64,000 bases of DNA from Thermoplasmata archaeon (GTDB lineage Archaea; Thermoplasmatota; Penumbrarchaeia; JAEHCK01): contig JAEHCK010000009.1 in the NCBI GenBank assembly GCA_020696345.1, forward strand, positions 1-64,000, in the 5' to 3' direction. Below are positions 28,601 to 37,330 of the stretch, piece by piece. Every line of letters begins with the position of its first letter. Positions within the stretch are counted from its first letter, which is position 1. The notes under the pieces were generated by a model, which did no database searches, was not told the origin of the DNA, and saw only the letters and a program-made list of their open reading frames with translations. Made by a program: the position numbers and the translations under genes.

Positions 28601-29683
28601 ATTGCATCTATAAAATATATCTGAATCTGTTCCTGCATTGTTTGTATTGTTGTCATCTTCCCAACAAACATAAATTTTATCATTTTCAACTTTTATATCC
28701 GGAAACTTAGATCTCATGATATTATTATCTTTACCAAAAATTGGTTCTGATATTACTTGTATAGGTTCCCAAAATGAACCTGTAATATTACATCTATAAA
28801 ATATATCAATATCTTGACTTATACTACTCGCTTTGTTTGTATTATTGCTATCCTGCCAGACTATATAGATTTTGCCGTTCTCAACTGCTATGGCTGAACC
28901 GATGGAACTTTCTGTATTAAGGTCATAACCAATTATAGGTTCTGAAATTACTTGTATAGGTTCCCAACCAGTTCCTGTTAAATTGCATCTATAAAATATA
29001 TCCGAATCCTCGCCTGCTCCATTTGTGTTATTATTGTCCCGCCAGGTTATATGAATTGTACTATTCCCAACAGCAATGCTAGGATTTCCAGAAGTTTCTA
29101 TATTAAAATTTTGACCAAAAATAGGTTCTGAGATCACCTGTATATCTTCCCAACTAGACCCTGTAAGATTGCATCTGAAAAATATATCCAAATCGTTACC
29201 TGCACCATTAGTATTGTTGCTACTATGCCAAACCGTATAGATTTTGCCGTTTTCAACCGCAATATCTGGAGCCACAGATGATTCTATATCACAATTTTGG
29301 CCTAGAACAGGTTCTGAGATCACTTGAATTTCTGACCAACTATTACCATCAAAATATCTATAAAATATGTCAATATCCCCACCTGCACCATTATAGTCAG
29401 TTTTATCTGCCCAAACCACATAAATCTTATCATCTTCAACTGCTATTTTTGGATTTTCAGAATTATTGATATTATTATTTAGACCGAGTATTGGTTCAGA
29501 AATTACTTCTATTTCTCCCCAATCGAAATCTCCGGTTCTGGAAATATTGTAAAATGTTGGAAATGGAGTATTACCCCCTTTATTATTAAGACTTTTTACA
29601 TTTAGACCTAGGTTCCAACCGGTAAAAAATATACTACCGAATATAATACTTATCACAATAATAAATTTGACTTTAATTCCCAA
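25673..29683 (-). CDS. Large surface protein: BNR/sialidase-like repeats, Ig/cadherin-like repeats, TM, Q/P-rich cytoplasmic tail with SHOCT-like segment
   Basis: About seven repeats IQVISEPxxGxxxxxExSxxPxIAVENGKIYVVWxDxNNTNGAGxDxDIFYRC; four repeats DDVGxYWxNISVxDTEYxDxxNFTLTVVNVNDPP; TM WYWLILVVIVIIILLLAMSIFIY; MAQKLGLLQERFLRGEVNQETYKKLRLEIEG. Confidence 0.88.
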   Translation of the reverse strand: MGIKVKFIIVISIIFGSIFFTGWNLGLNVKSLNNKGGNTPFPTFYNISRTGDFDWGEIEVISEPILGLNNNINNSENPKIAVEDDKIYVVWADKTDYNGAGGDIDIFYRYFDGNSWSEIQVISEPVLGQNCDIESSVAPDIAVENGKIYTVWHSSNNTNGAGNDLDIFFRCNLTGSSWEDIQVISEPIFGQNFNIETSGNPSIAVGNSTIHITWRDNNNTNGAGEDSDIFYRCNLTGTGWEPIQVISEPIIGYDLNTESSIGSAIAVENGKIYIVWQDSNNTNKASSISQDIDIFYRCNITGSFWEPIQVISEPIFGKDNNIMRSKFPDIKVENDKIYVCWEDDNNTNNAGTDSDIFYRCNLTGTRWENIQVISEPVQGLNLNFEDSRYSALAVENGRIYVVWHDANDTNGAGSDRDIFYRCKFIDYSWGKIQVISEPVRGNNYNVGTSIKPDIEINLGKSYVVWYDQNNTNSAGGDYDIFYRWIEDPSPLFLNQPYVTPTFGNTTTNFNFTSTYFQYNNIPPTEITVNINGTEYSMIEVDQADTNYADGKNYYYNIKNLDIGVHTYKFYVSDDTFTWLTPLVNNPTVYNTPPNITTEDNLTAFEDVYYEVNYEFEDIDVINVGQPIFWIFSTNANWLEFDPTTGILNGSPTNDDEGEYWINITISDTIDVDYTNFTLSVLGVNDPPKIITEDITIAAEDEFYEVDYDADDVDNTTGELNWKIITDAGWLAFDPITAIINGTPTNDDVGEYWVNISVDDTEYVDHSNFTLTVVNVNDPPRIITVDNITAIEDELYEIKYEAEDVDNAPYELNWDFATNAKWLIYDTTTLSIKGLPANDDVGDYWINVSVSDTEYIDYTNFTLTVVNTNDPPEITTEDKTNAVIDELYSVNYEAEDIDPTDDKLTWSLITNADDWLTIDTTTGWLNGVPSKNDFGTYLVNLSVTDSKSGWDHHNFTLQVSMENNAPELLNGSIGPSEGDIKTEFTFSVRYYDVDRQAPLFVQVVIDNKSYFMELQPGENAFNGTYKFTTTLSKGIHSYYFTASNGFETVKTDNSTTQEIKKVNEKSKHEMAWYWLILVVIVIIILLLAMSIFIYKKRKVAKIPTVRAELMHVPPRHIALPGEIPSTERAKPLPTMPIVTEQLPAPNSQAQPAGTTPGEKVLGPSLALIPVKTQFQLPQATLSMAQKLGLLQERFLRGEVNQETYKKLRLEIEGSPDKDITDIDKELEEPPAISEQQFKLSSEPITIEASPTSTPELVGKPPQQTVIEPKPVVQQPEAVPQNATVLQPNKHTQKLSQRPELEIGDQQQQPQSPQQQPQLVAQDHQKLKPIKNGKSIDE

Positions 29684-29849
29684 CTCTAATGCCCCTATGG
29701 AATATAAGATTATAATAACCTAATTGCAATAATCAATATCAATAATCATTTACAGATTTAAAAAGGTTTGTGCATTATTTAAACATCCTCAACGGGTTTT
29801 TATTCTTCGAAATTGTTAACTAATCATATCTCCAAATAGTTATGAGAGA

Positions 29850-30671
29850 TTACGCTTTCCGTCCACAATTCTTGCAATGTGGCGTATCCACAGTTTCTCC
29901 ACAATATCCACAGAAACCAGTTGTTTTTGATTTGGGCTTGGCCTTTTTTGGTGAGCTTTTCTCGACAGCTTTTACCTTTGATTTCTTTGGCTTACTTGGT
30001 TTCGACTTCTTGTTAGTAGCTTTTTTGTGTGCTTTGGTTTTTGTTTCATTAACTCTACAGGTCTTGAAATAAAGAATGATAAGTAAAATAACAAGGATTA
30101 TAATTATGAAGATCAAAGAATACAACAAAATAGATGAATAATCAGAAGTGGTTTCCTTTGATTCTTCGCAGTAGGATCTTAATTCAACGTTAATGTCCAC
30201 ATCAACAGTTTGGTTAGCATAGTAATTTGTCATAACTAATTTATATATATCATGGTCTTTCTCTGTTAAAGTAACTATTTTTCTTGTATTTGATATTTGT
30301 TTTGCTGAACCATCTAATAGAAATAGGAATTGTGCACCGCCTGAAAGCAATAGATAATTATCTTCGGTCACGAACCAGATATCGATAGGAAGACTATCTT
30401 TCACGTTTATCTCAAATACAACTTCGAGTTCTTTACCTTCCTGGAAATCAATATCGAGTGCTTTCAAGGTATTAGCAGGAATTGTCACTTTCTCTTGAAA
30501 TTCTTCTGTTTCATATTCTCTTTGTTCTGCAGCCACTTCAGAAAATACAGTGCTGATTAATAAAATTATTAGAAAAACTATACTCAAAATAACACTGCAC
30601 CGACTTACTTTTCTATCTCTCCCTGGATCCATGCTTTTCCCCCTAAAGGTCATTATACTTGAATTAACCAT
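29850..30671 (-). CDS. Membrane protein with C-terminal zinc ribbon
   Basis: Signal/TM, second TM, K-rich linker, CGYCGETVDTPHCKNCGRKA. Confidence 0.75.
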   Translation of the reverse strand: MVNSSIMTFRGKSMDPGRDRKVSRCSVILSIVFLIILLISTVFSEVAAEQREYETEEFQEKVTIPANTLKALDIDFQEGKELEVVFEINVKDSLPIDIWFVTEDNYLLLSGGAQFLFLLDGSAKQISNTRKIVTLTEKDHDIYKLVMTNYYANQTVDVDINVELRSYCEESKETTSDYSSILLYSLIFIIIILVILLIILYFKTCRVNETKTKAHKKATNKKSKPSKPKKSKVKAVEKSSPKKAKPKSKTTGFCGYCGETVDTPHCKNCGRKA

Positions 30672-31027
30672 TAAAGATAAATGGATTGTTGTTAAATTTT
30701 AAATGTATTCATAATATTTAAATTTATTTCCAATTTGGGGTTTAGCCGTTAAACGTTAGACGTATTACGATACACAATAGAATCCTTTGGATTCAATCGA
30801 GACCTCAAAATTCATTCATATCTTAATGTTTTGAATTTTGACGTCGAGCTTCGAAAACGATACCGATTGACGAAGACTGTATTTAAAAGGAAAAGTACAA
30901 AAACAAATAGAAATCTTTAAATCAATAATAGTTATATTATAATTATAATGTAGCTAAATAATAGTTATATAGTAGTTATAATATAACCATGCCCGTAATC
31001 TGACAAAAAAATTCAACACCGGGATTT

Positions 31028-31213
31028 GTGACCGCAATGCAGGGAGGAGAAAGGGAAAGAGAAAGAGACGATTTGGCAACCAGAAAGACCAAATTCGAGA
31101 TCTTCGGCGAGGAAATGATCGATAAAGAGGTTAAGCCCAGCGGCAATTCCGGTCGCGTATATCTACCACCCGACTGGGTCGGTAAACATGTGAAGATCAT
31201 CAGGGTTGATTAA
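31028..31213 (+). CDS. DUF2080-like (transposon-encoded) small protein
   Basis: EMIDKEVKPSGNSGRVYLPPDWVGKHVKIIRVD matches the DUF2080 consensus as remembered. Confidence 0.65.
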   Translation: MTAMQGGERERERDDLATRKTKFEIFGEEMIDKEVKPSGNSGRVYLPPDWVGKHVKIIRVD

Positions 31214-31214
31214 A

Positions 31215-31649
31215 ATGAACAATGTCAATATCCGCCGGCTGGAGCTGCATGATAAAAAAGCAATACTAGATATCCAGGAGACCATAACCAAGCATAAGGC
31301 GGACAAAGATTGGGAACAGCTGGTCAATGGGTATATTAAAAATTCGGGCGAGACGAGCCTTGTGGCCGAAGTAGATGGTAAGGTAGTTGGTTTCATGCTT
31401 GGTGATATAAAGGTATATGGCTTCGGCGCCCCGCGCAGTGGCTGGATCGAGGTGATCGGCGTCCATCCTCGGCACATGGGCGCGGGGATCGGTAAAGAAC
31501 TCGGTAATGAACTTATCAAGATATTCAAAGAAAAAAAGGTAAAACACATTTTCACCTCTGTCCGCTGGGACTCTGGTGACCTGCTTGCATTTTTCAAATC
31601 AATTGGCTTCGACAGAAGCGATTTCACAAACTTGGAGAAAAAGATCTGA
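31215..31649 (+). CDS. GNAT-family N-acetyltransferase
   Basis: SLVAEVDGKVVGFMLG...IEVIGVHPRHMGAGIGKELGNELI; ATG at 31215 (ORF track start 31206 is TTG). Confidence 0.88.
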   Translation: MNNVNIRRLELHDKKAILDIQETITKHKADKDWEQLVNGYIKNSGETSLVAEVDGKVVGFMLGDIKVYGFGAPRSGWIEVIGVHPRHMGAGIGKELGNELIKIFKEKKVKHIFTSVRWDSGDLLAFFKSIGFDRSDFTNLEKKI

Positions 31650-31889
31650 TAAGCAAAAAAAATCGGTTTCGTTTAAGGATTTGAGTTCATGATAATTGAA
31701 AGTCAAGAGTCTATGGAGTCGAGGGCCCTGGGAGTCATAAAATCTACACCCTGACCCCTGAGTTGTGATCCCTAAACCCTAAATTAACTCTCACACTCTT
31801 AAACCCACACACTCAAACACTCACACAAATGCTGATCAGAAATCCATTGCGAAACCAACAATAAATAAACAGAATCGGAGGAATTAAAT

Positions 31890-33038
31890 TTGATAGAAAA
31901 GTTTCAAGAGTGGTACGAGAAGAGACATGAGTATCAGAAGGAATATAAGGAACGGACCGGCCGGAAGATCGTAGGGTATTTCTGTACATATGCGCCCGAG
32001 GAGATCTTCTACGCTGCAGATGTACTACCAGTCAGGATTCTGGGCTCACACGAGCCGCAGGATGTGACAGAACCGCATATATTCGGCATGTTCTGCCCGT
32101 TCTGCCGTGATGTACTGGCACAGGGGCTAAAAAACAAGTATGACTACCTTGACGGTATCATGATCGCTCAGTCTTGTCTTCACTTGCGACAGGCATTCAC
32201 CAGTTGGGAGCTGCATAAGAACCCGGGGTGGAGTTATTATCTGCCAATGCCCAACCACGTCCAGAGCAAGCGTGCAGTCCCGTTTCTGGTGGAAGAATAC
32301 AAATTACTAATAGAAAAGCTTGAAGAATTGACCGGGAAAAAGATAACCAACGACGACCTGAAACGCGGCATCGAGATCATGAACAGAACAAGGCGTGTTA
32401 TGAAAGATATTTATGAGTTTCGAAAATCCGATAATCCACCCATCACCGGTACGGAAGCCATGTACATGGCCTGTGCACAGTTCTTCACCGATGCCCGTGA
32501 GTTCACCGAGGTGGCCGAGCAGGTTAAAGAAGAGCTGAAAACTCGAACACTTGACCGTGATCCAGGAAAACGTATCATGCTAGTCGGCAGCGAAAATGAT
32601 GATATTGAATATATCAAAATGATCGAGACAATTGGCGAGCGTGAATCGGTTGGGTGTACGGTTGTAATTGAAGAACACTGTACCACCACCAGGTCATTCT
32701 GGCAAGAAGTGGATACCGGCATCGACGACCCGTTAACGGCAATTGCTGAAAGGTATGTTAAACGCACACCATGTCCGTCCAAGGACTGGCCAAAACGGTC
32801 AAGACTGGATACGATCCTGGACTTTGCCAAGGAATATAACGTCGATGGTGCGATCGTGATCCAGCAGAAGTTCTGCGACCCGCACGAGTGCGATATACCC
32901 TTTGTTAGAAAACACCTGGAAAACAATGGCATACCCACATATTTCCTGGAGTTCGATGTTACCGTCGCCGCCGGGCCGTTCGCGATCCGCACCGAGGCGT
33001 TCTTGGAGACACTGGAAGCGGAGGACGATCTATTTTAA
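31890..33038 (+). CDS. bzdN: Benzoyl-CoA reductase subunit, BzdN/BcrC type (2-hydroxyacyl-CoA dehydratase D superfamily)
   Basis: KIVGYFCTYAPEEIFYAADVLPVRILG, FCPFCRDVLAQGL, QSCLHLRQAF, VIQQKFCDPHECDIPFVRKHLENNGIPTYFLEFDVTVAAGPFAIRTEAFLE; gene order. Confidence 0.85.
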   Translation: MIEKFQEWYEKRHEYQKEYKERTGRKIVGYFCTYAPEEIFYAADVLPVRILGSHEPQDVTEPHIFGMFCPFCRDVLAQGLKNKYDYLDGIMIAQSCLHLRQAFTSWELHKNPGWSYYLPMPNHVQSKRAVPFLVEEYKLLIEKLEELTGKKITNDDLKRGIEIMNRTRRVMKDIYEFRKSDNPPITGTEAMYMACAQFFTDAREFTEVAEQVKEELKTRTLDRDPGKRIMLVGSENDDIEYIKMIETIGERESVGCTVVIEEHCTTTRSFWQEVDTGIDDPLTAIAERYVKRTPCPSKDWPKRSRLDTILDFAKEYNVDGAIVIQQKFCDPHECDIPFVRKHLENNGIPTYFLEFDVTVAAGPFAIRTEAFLETLEAEDDLF

Positions 33039-33060
33039 TATTGAGTTGGGAGGTGTAAAA

Positions 33061-34392
33061 ATGGCAAAATATCCTACTGAACCATTGAAATGTTGGAATA
33101 AAGCAAAAGAGTTAAGACAAAAATTCTACGAGAACTTTGACAAGGCTCATGAGCGCGGCGGCCTGCGTGTTATGGGCAGTGCATGGGCATTTGATGCAAT
33201 ACCTCTTGGTCTGGGTCGAGACGTATTCTGGGTCACGGGCGAGCCCTACGGCGCGTCATGTGCATTCGACAAACCGCTCTCTGCGGAATTTTTGTCGGCA
33301 ACCGAGAATTACGGTTTCGCACGTGACCTATGCGCCTACATGAGGAACTACTGGGGTTCGATCATCACAAATAAATATGCCTTTGGCGGAGAGTTTCCAA
33401 AAGCGGATTTTGCGTATACCCAGCATATATGCTGCTCACATGCAAAATGGTACCAGAACGCCTGCGAACTCGAGGGCGGCGATGTGCCGCTGTATGCCAT
33501 CGATGTGGGTGCTGGCCCTTATACGCCATTCTCACCCAAGGTGTACGATCACCGGATCAGGTATGTTGCCGACCAGCTGCTGGATTCGATCGATTGGATG
33601 GAGAAGGTAACCGGAAGAACATATAATGATGAATTATTAATTGAAGCTGCCTGGAACGACATTAGGTCAACCCATATCTGGGCCAAAATATGTTTGCTAA
33701 ATCGAGCCATACCGGCGCCTCTGGATGAAAAGTCAATATACTCGTTATATGTCTTTGGTACATTACAAAAGTCCAATGGCGAGTTTGCCGATTTCTATGA
33801 AAAAGACCTTCTTCCCGAGGTACAGGATAGAGTGGATCGCGGGATCGCTGCGGTCGCCAATGAGCAGGCACGCGTGATGTCGGATACGCAGCCGCCCTGG
33901 GGGTTCTTGAGCATCTATCGGTACCTGGAAAAATGGGGTGTTGTCTCAGTAGGCTCACTCTATACGTTCGGTCTCGAGGGTATGTGGTTGTACGATAAGG
34001 AAAACAACGACCTACAACCGCGACCCTTACCCGAGGAGAAACCGCAGAACCGCGAAGAGGCGTGCACCATGTTGGCAGATTGGCATCTGAGCAAACCCGA
34101 GTACCAGCATTATTACAGCCCCGAGTACAAAACACAGATGATGGACGCGATCGCTAAACACTGGAAACTGAACGGGATCATACTGCACTACAACCGCGGT
34201 TGCGAGGGGCTCTCAGTGGGGATCGCCGAGAACCGGCTCGGGCTGCTGAAAAGGGGTCATAAGGTCTTGACCTATGAAGGTAACATGGGCGACGAGCGCG
34301 AATTTGACCTGACAGCGGTTCAGAACAGGTTCGATATATTTCTTGAAAGCTTAGGCCTCAAAAAATCTGCGGAGGAAGAAGCTACTGCATAA
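33061..34392 (+). CDS. bzdO: Benzoyl-CoA reductase subunit, BzdO/BcrB type
   Basis: RQKFYENFDKAHERGGLRVMGSAWAFDAIPLGLG...ADFAYTQHICCSHAKWYQNACELEGG...HYNRGCEGLSVGIAENRLGLLKRGHKVLTYEGNMGDEREFD; ATG at 33061 after GGGAGGTG. Confidence 0.85.
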   Translation: MAKYPTEPLKCWNKAKELRQKFYENFDKAHERGGLRVMGSAWAFDAIPLGLGRDVFWVTGEPYGASCAFDKPLSAEFLSATENYGFARDLCAYMRNYWGSIITNKYAFGGEFPKADFAYTQHICCSHAKWYQNACELEGGDVPLYAIDVGAGPYTPFSPKVYDHRIRYVADQLLDSIDWMEKVTGRTYNDELLIEAAWNDIRSTHIWAKICLLNRAIPAPLDEKSIYSLYVFGTLQKSNGEFADFYEKDLLPEVQDRVDRGIAAVANEQARVMSDTQPPWGFLSIYRYLEKWGVVSVGSLYTFGLEGMWLYDKENNDLQPRPLPEEKPQNREEACTMLADWHLSKPEYQHYYSPEYKTQMMDAIAKHWKLNGIILHYNRGCEGLSVGIAENRLGLLKRGHKVLTYEGNMGDEREFDLTAVQNRFDIFLESLGLKKSAEEEATA

Positions 34393-34445
34393 TTAATAAT
34401 GTGGGCATTGTAAATTGGAGATTGGAAATTTGAATAATTTTCTAG

Positions 34446-34491
34446 AGAAAAATTATTCTACATTGGAAAACTCTTCGACTTTTCCAAAGTT
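34446..34491. repeat. 46-bp hairpin repeat, exact inverted copy of 54245-54290
   Basis: agaaaaattattctacattggaaaactcttcgacttttccaaagtt; internal stem TTGGAAAA/TTTTCCAA. Confidence 0.95.
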
Positions 34492-34542
34492 GTAAAAGTG
34501 AACGGATGATAAAAATACAATGCAAGATAAGAGGAAGATAAC

Positions 34543-35316
34543 ATGATAACAATTGGAATTGATTGTGGTGCAAAGAACACAAAAACCGTTGTAATGAAAG
34601 ACAAAGAGATGATCGGTAAAGCCTCGACATTAACGGGTTTCGACCAGGTTGCCGCTATTAAGACATCATTTGAAGCCGCATTAAAAGATGCGGGTATTGA
34701 AGCGTCAGCGGTTGAAAAGATCGGGGGTACCGGTGCAGGCATAGAAGATATAACTCAGGCCGATATCAAGGTCAATGAGATCAAAGCGATTGCAAAGGCG
34801 GCAAATTACTATTACCCCTCTGCACGTACCGTGACCGATGTGGGTGCCGAGGAGGGTCGTGCCGTGAAGATCGATGATAAAGGCCACGTAGAAGATTTTG
34901 CCATTAACGAAAAATGTGCAGCCGGTGCTGGTGCATTCATCGAGGCCATGGCTCGCGCACTGGAGACCAAACTCGAGGAGATGGGGCCAATGGCCTTGAA
35001 ATCCGATAAAGAGATACCAATGAATGCCCAGTGTGCGATCTTTGCCGAATCAGAGGTTGTGGGTTTAATTCATGCAAAGACAAAAAAGCAGGATATCAGC
35101 AAAGCCATCCATGATGCAATGGCGAGTCGGATAGTCTCGATGATCAGAAGGATCGGGGTGAACAAAGACGTCGTCATGCTCGGCGGCGTCGGGTTAAACC
35201 CGGGTTTCGTCAGCTCATTGAAGAGACAATTGGAGATCGATGAGCTATTTATCCCCGAAAACCCATCATATGGCGCAGCGGTCGGTGCGGCGATGGTAGC
35301 AGCGGAGGAGGCATGA
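34543..35316 (+). CDS. bzdP: Benzoyl-CoA reductase ASKHA ATPase subunit (BzdP-like)
   Basis: ITIGIDCGAKNTKTVVM, TVTDVGAEEGRAVKI, NEKCAAGAGAFIEAMA, GGVGLNPGFVSSLKRQL. Confidence 0.83.
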   Translation: MITIGIDCGAKNTKTVVMKDKEMIGKASTLTGFDQVAAIKTSFEAALKDAGIEASAVEKIGGTGAGIEDITQADIKVNEIKAIAKAANYYYPSARTVTDVGAEEGRAVKIDDKGHVEDFAINEKCAAGAGAFIEAMARALETKLEEMGPMALKSDKEIPMNAQCAIFAESEVVGLIHAKTKKQDISKAIHDAMASRIVSMIRRIGVNKDVVMLGGVGLNPGFVSSLKRQLEIDELFIPENPSYGAAVGAAMVAAEEA

Positions 35317-36221
35317 TCATGGTAGAAGAAACAGAAAGTACCGAGAAAAAGCAAGAGTTCTGGCGCTGGACAGAGTCCAACTGGAAAAGTCCGGATATAA
35401 AATGGCAAGATGCAAAGATAATCACGGCAGGAATAGATGTAGGTTCCGTGAGTTCGCAAGCGGTGATCGCCGCAGATGGCGATATCTTTGCATACTCGAA
35501 TATGCGCACGGGCTCGGATAGCCCGGAGAGCGCAAAAAATGCGCTGAATTACGCTCTTAAAGGGACCGACATGCCCGAATCCAGGATCGATTATTGTATC
35601 GGAACAGGTTACGGAAGGGTCAATGTGCCAATGGCTGATAGAAGTATTACAGAGATCGCATGCCATGCAAGAGGTGCAAATTTCATCTATGGTAACCAGG
35701 TAAGGACAGTACTGGATGTGGGCGGGCAGGACTGTAAAGCCATCAGGTGCGACGAAAAGGGTAAGGTGATCAATTTCCTGATGAACGATAAATGCGCCGC
35801 CGGTACGGGCAGGGGCATGGAGGTGTTCGCAGACCTTTTATCCGTACCCATCGTTGATGTTGGCGAGCGCTCGTTCCAGGTTAAAAAAGAGCCTGAGCCA
35901 GTATCAAGTACCTGTGTGGTCTATGCCAAAACCGAAGCAACCGGTCTTCTGCGGAAAGGTTGGGAGGTCAACGAGGTCCTGGCAGCATATTGTTCCGCCA
36001 TGGCCGAGAGGATATATTCGTTAATAGAGCGCATTGGCATCGAGAAGGAATTTGCTATAACCGGCGGCATGGCCAAGAACCGCGGCGTTATCGACCGGCT
36101 CATGAAGATCATCAAGATCGACCCGATGAAAACAGAATGGGATACACAGATCGCCGGCGCAGTAGGCGGTGCTCTGTTTGGATATACGTTGGTGCAAAAA
36201 GGTAAAGGACGTCAGAAATAA
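35313..36221 (+). CDS. bzdQ: Benzoyl-CoA reductase ASKHA ATPase subunit (BzdQ-like)
   Basis: ITAGIDVGSVSSQAVIAADGDIFAYSNMRTG, TVLDVGGQDCKAIRCDEKGKVINFLMNDKCAAGTGRGMEVFADLL, FAITGGMAKNRGVIDRL; overlaps the previous gene by 4 bp. Confidence 0.85.
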   Translation: MIMVEETESTEKKQEFWRWTESNWKSPDIKWQDAKIITAGIDVGSVSSQAVIAADGDIFAYSNMRTGSDSPESAKNALNYALKGTDMPESRIDYCIGTGYGRVNVPMADRSITEIACHARGANFIYGNQVRTVLDVGGQDCKAIRCDEKGKVINFLMNDKCAAGTGRGMEVFADLLSVPIVDVGERSFQVKKEPEPVSSTCVVYAKTEATGLLRKGWEVNEVLAAYCSAMAERIYSLIERIGIEKEFAITGGMAKNRGVIDRLMKIIKIDPMKTEWDTQIAGAVGGALFGYTLVQKGKGRQK

Positions 36222-36243
36222 TATTGTTGAATTTATGTTGAAA

Positions 36244-36278
36244 AGTCAAGAGTCTGGAGTCGAGAGTCTATAGTCAAA
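36244..36278. repeat. 7-bp phased AGTC array (left flank)
   Basis: agtcaag|agtctgg|agtcgag|agtctat|agtcaaa. Confidence 0.8.
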
Positions 36279-36325
36279 ATAATTATAGAGTTAAATTACA
36301 AAGATTGAAAAAATGACTGATTGAA

Positions 36326-36703
36326 ATGAGTGCAATTCAAAAGTTCGAGGAAATAAAGGCTTGGCAGAAAGCAAGGGACTTGACTAATGAGATATATCAT
36401 GTTAGTAAGAAAGGGGAATTTACCAAAGATTTTACACTTCAAAATCAAATAAAAAAAGCTTCAATTTCAATTATGCTTAATATTGCTGAAGGATTTGCCA
36501 GAAAAACAGATAGGGAATTTAAACAATTTTTTGCATATGCTCATGGATCATGCGCTGAAGTTCAATCAGCTTTATATATTGCATTAGATCAAAAATATAT
36601 TTCTCAAAAACAGTTTGACATACTTTACTTAAAATCTGAAGAAGTCTCAAAAATGATCATGAATTTCTCACAATATTTATCCAAATCATTAAAAATAAAA
36701 TGA
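36326..36703 (+). CDS. Four-helix-bundle protein (23S rRNA intervening-sequence protein family)
   Basis: FEEIKAWQKARDLTNEIYHVSKKGEFTKDFTLQNQIKKASISIMLNIAEGFARKTDREFKQFFAYAHGSCAEVQSALYIALDQKYIS. Confidence 0.92.
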   Translation: MSAIQKFEEIKAWQKARDLTNEIYHVSKKGEFTKDFTLQNQIKKASISIMLNIAEGFARKTDREFKQFFAYAHGSCAEVQSALYIALDQKYISQKQFDILYLKSEEVSKMIMNFSQYLSKSLKIK

Positions 36704-36729
36704 CTCTCGACTCTTTAGACTCTCGACTA
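36702..36729. repeat. 7-bp phased GACTCTN array (right flank, inverted sense)
   Basis: gactctc|gactctt|ta|gactctc|gacta. Confidence 0.75.
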
Positions 36730-36770
36730 ATCATTAAAAATATTTATTAAATAACCAGGAAGTAATTATT

Positions 36771-37058
36771 ATGTTAGCAAACTACGGCTATAAGGATGGT
36801 TCGGGTGAATATTATATCACCATTGATTCGGATAAATGCAACGGCTGCGGCCAATGTGTTGAGGTCTGCCCCGGCAAGGTGTTGGCAGTCGGTGAGGACC
36901 AAAACGACCCACTGAGCGATGATGATGTTGCATATGTAGTTGATGAGGAACGCAAGAAAATTAAGTATACATGCGGTCCGTGCAAACCGGCCTCGAATCG
37001 ACCGGAGCTGCCATGTGTTGCTGCATGCGAACCTGAAGCGATTGTGCATTCATGGTAA
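36771..37058 (+). CDS. bzdM: Ferredoxin (BzdM-like)
   Basis: DKCNGCGQCVEVCPGKVLAVGEDQND...YTCGPCKPASNRPELPCVAACEPEAIVHSW. Confidence 0.8.
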   Translation: MLANYGYKDGSGEYYITIDSDKCNGCGQCVEVCPGKVLAVGEDQNDPLSDDDVAYVVDEERKKIKYTCGPCKPASNRPELPCVAACEPEAIVHSW

Positions 37059-37330
37059 AATCGATGAATGATCGTCGTAAAAGTCAATGGAGTCAAGAGT
37101 CTAGGGAGTCAACTTAGCATAATTATTGCTTAGGGCATTGTAAATTTCAAATTGGAGATCGAAAATTTGTAATTCAGCTCGTCAGTCAGTTGGTCAGCCT
37201 GTCTGCAGGTTGAATGGACGACTAGTTGACTATAGACCTGACCCCTAAATTGTGACACCGGACCCCTGATATTCGGACTCTCGACTCCCTGGACTCTCGA
37301 CTCTCCAGACCATAACTTGAGGGATCATAA

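Noticed and set aside
31028-31213. Intact transposon suggested by the DUF2080-like protein
   Set aside because: No transposase or terminal inverted repeats adjacent; only the small protein is supported.
32411-32992. 193-aa minus ORF within bzdN
   Set aside because: Shadow ORF of a supported gene.
35070-35666. 198-aa minus ORF across the BzdP/BzdQ junction
   Set aside because: Antisense to two strongly supported ATPase subunits.
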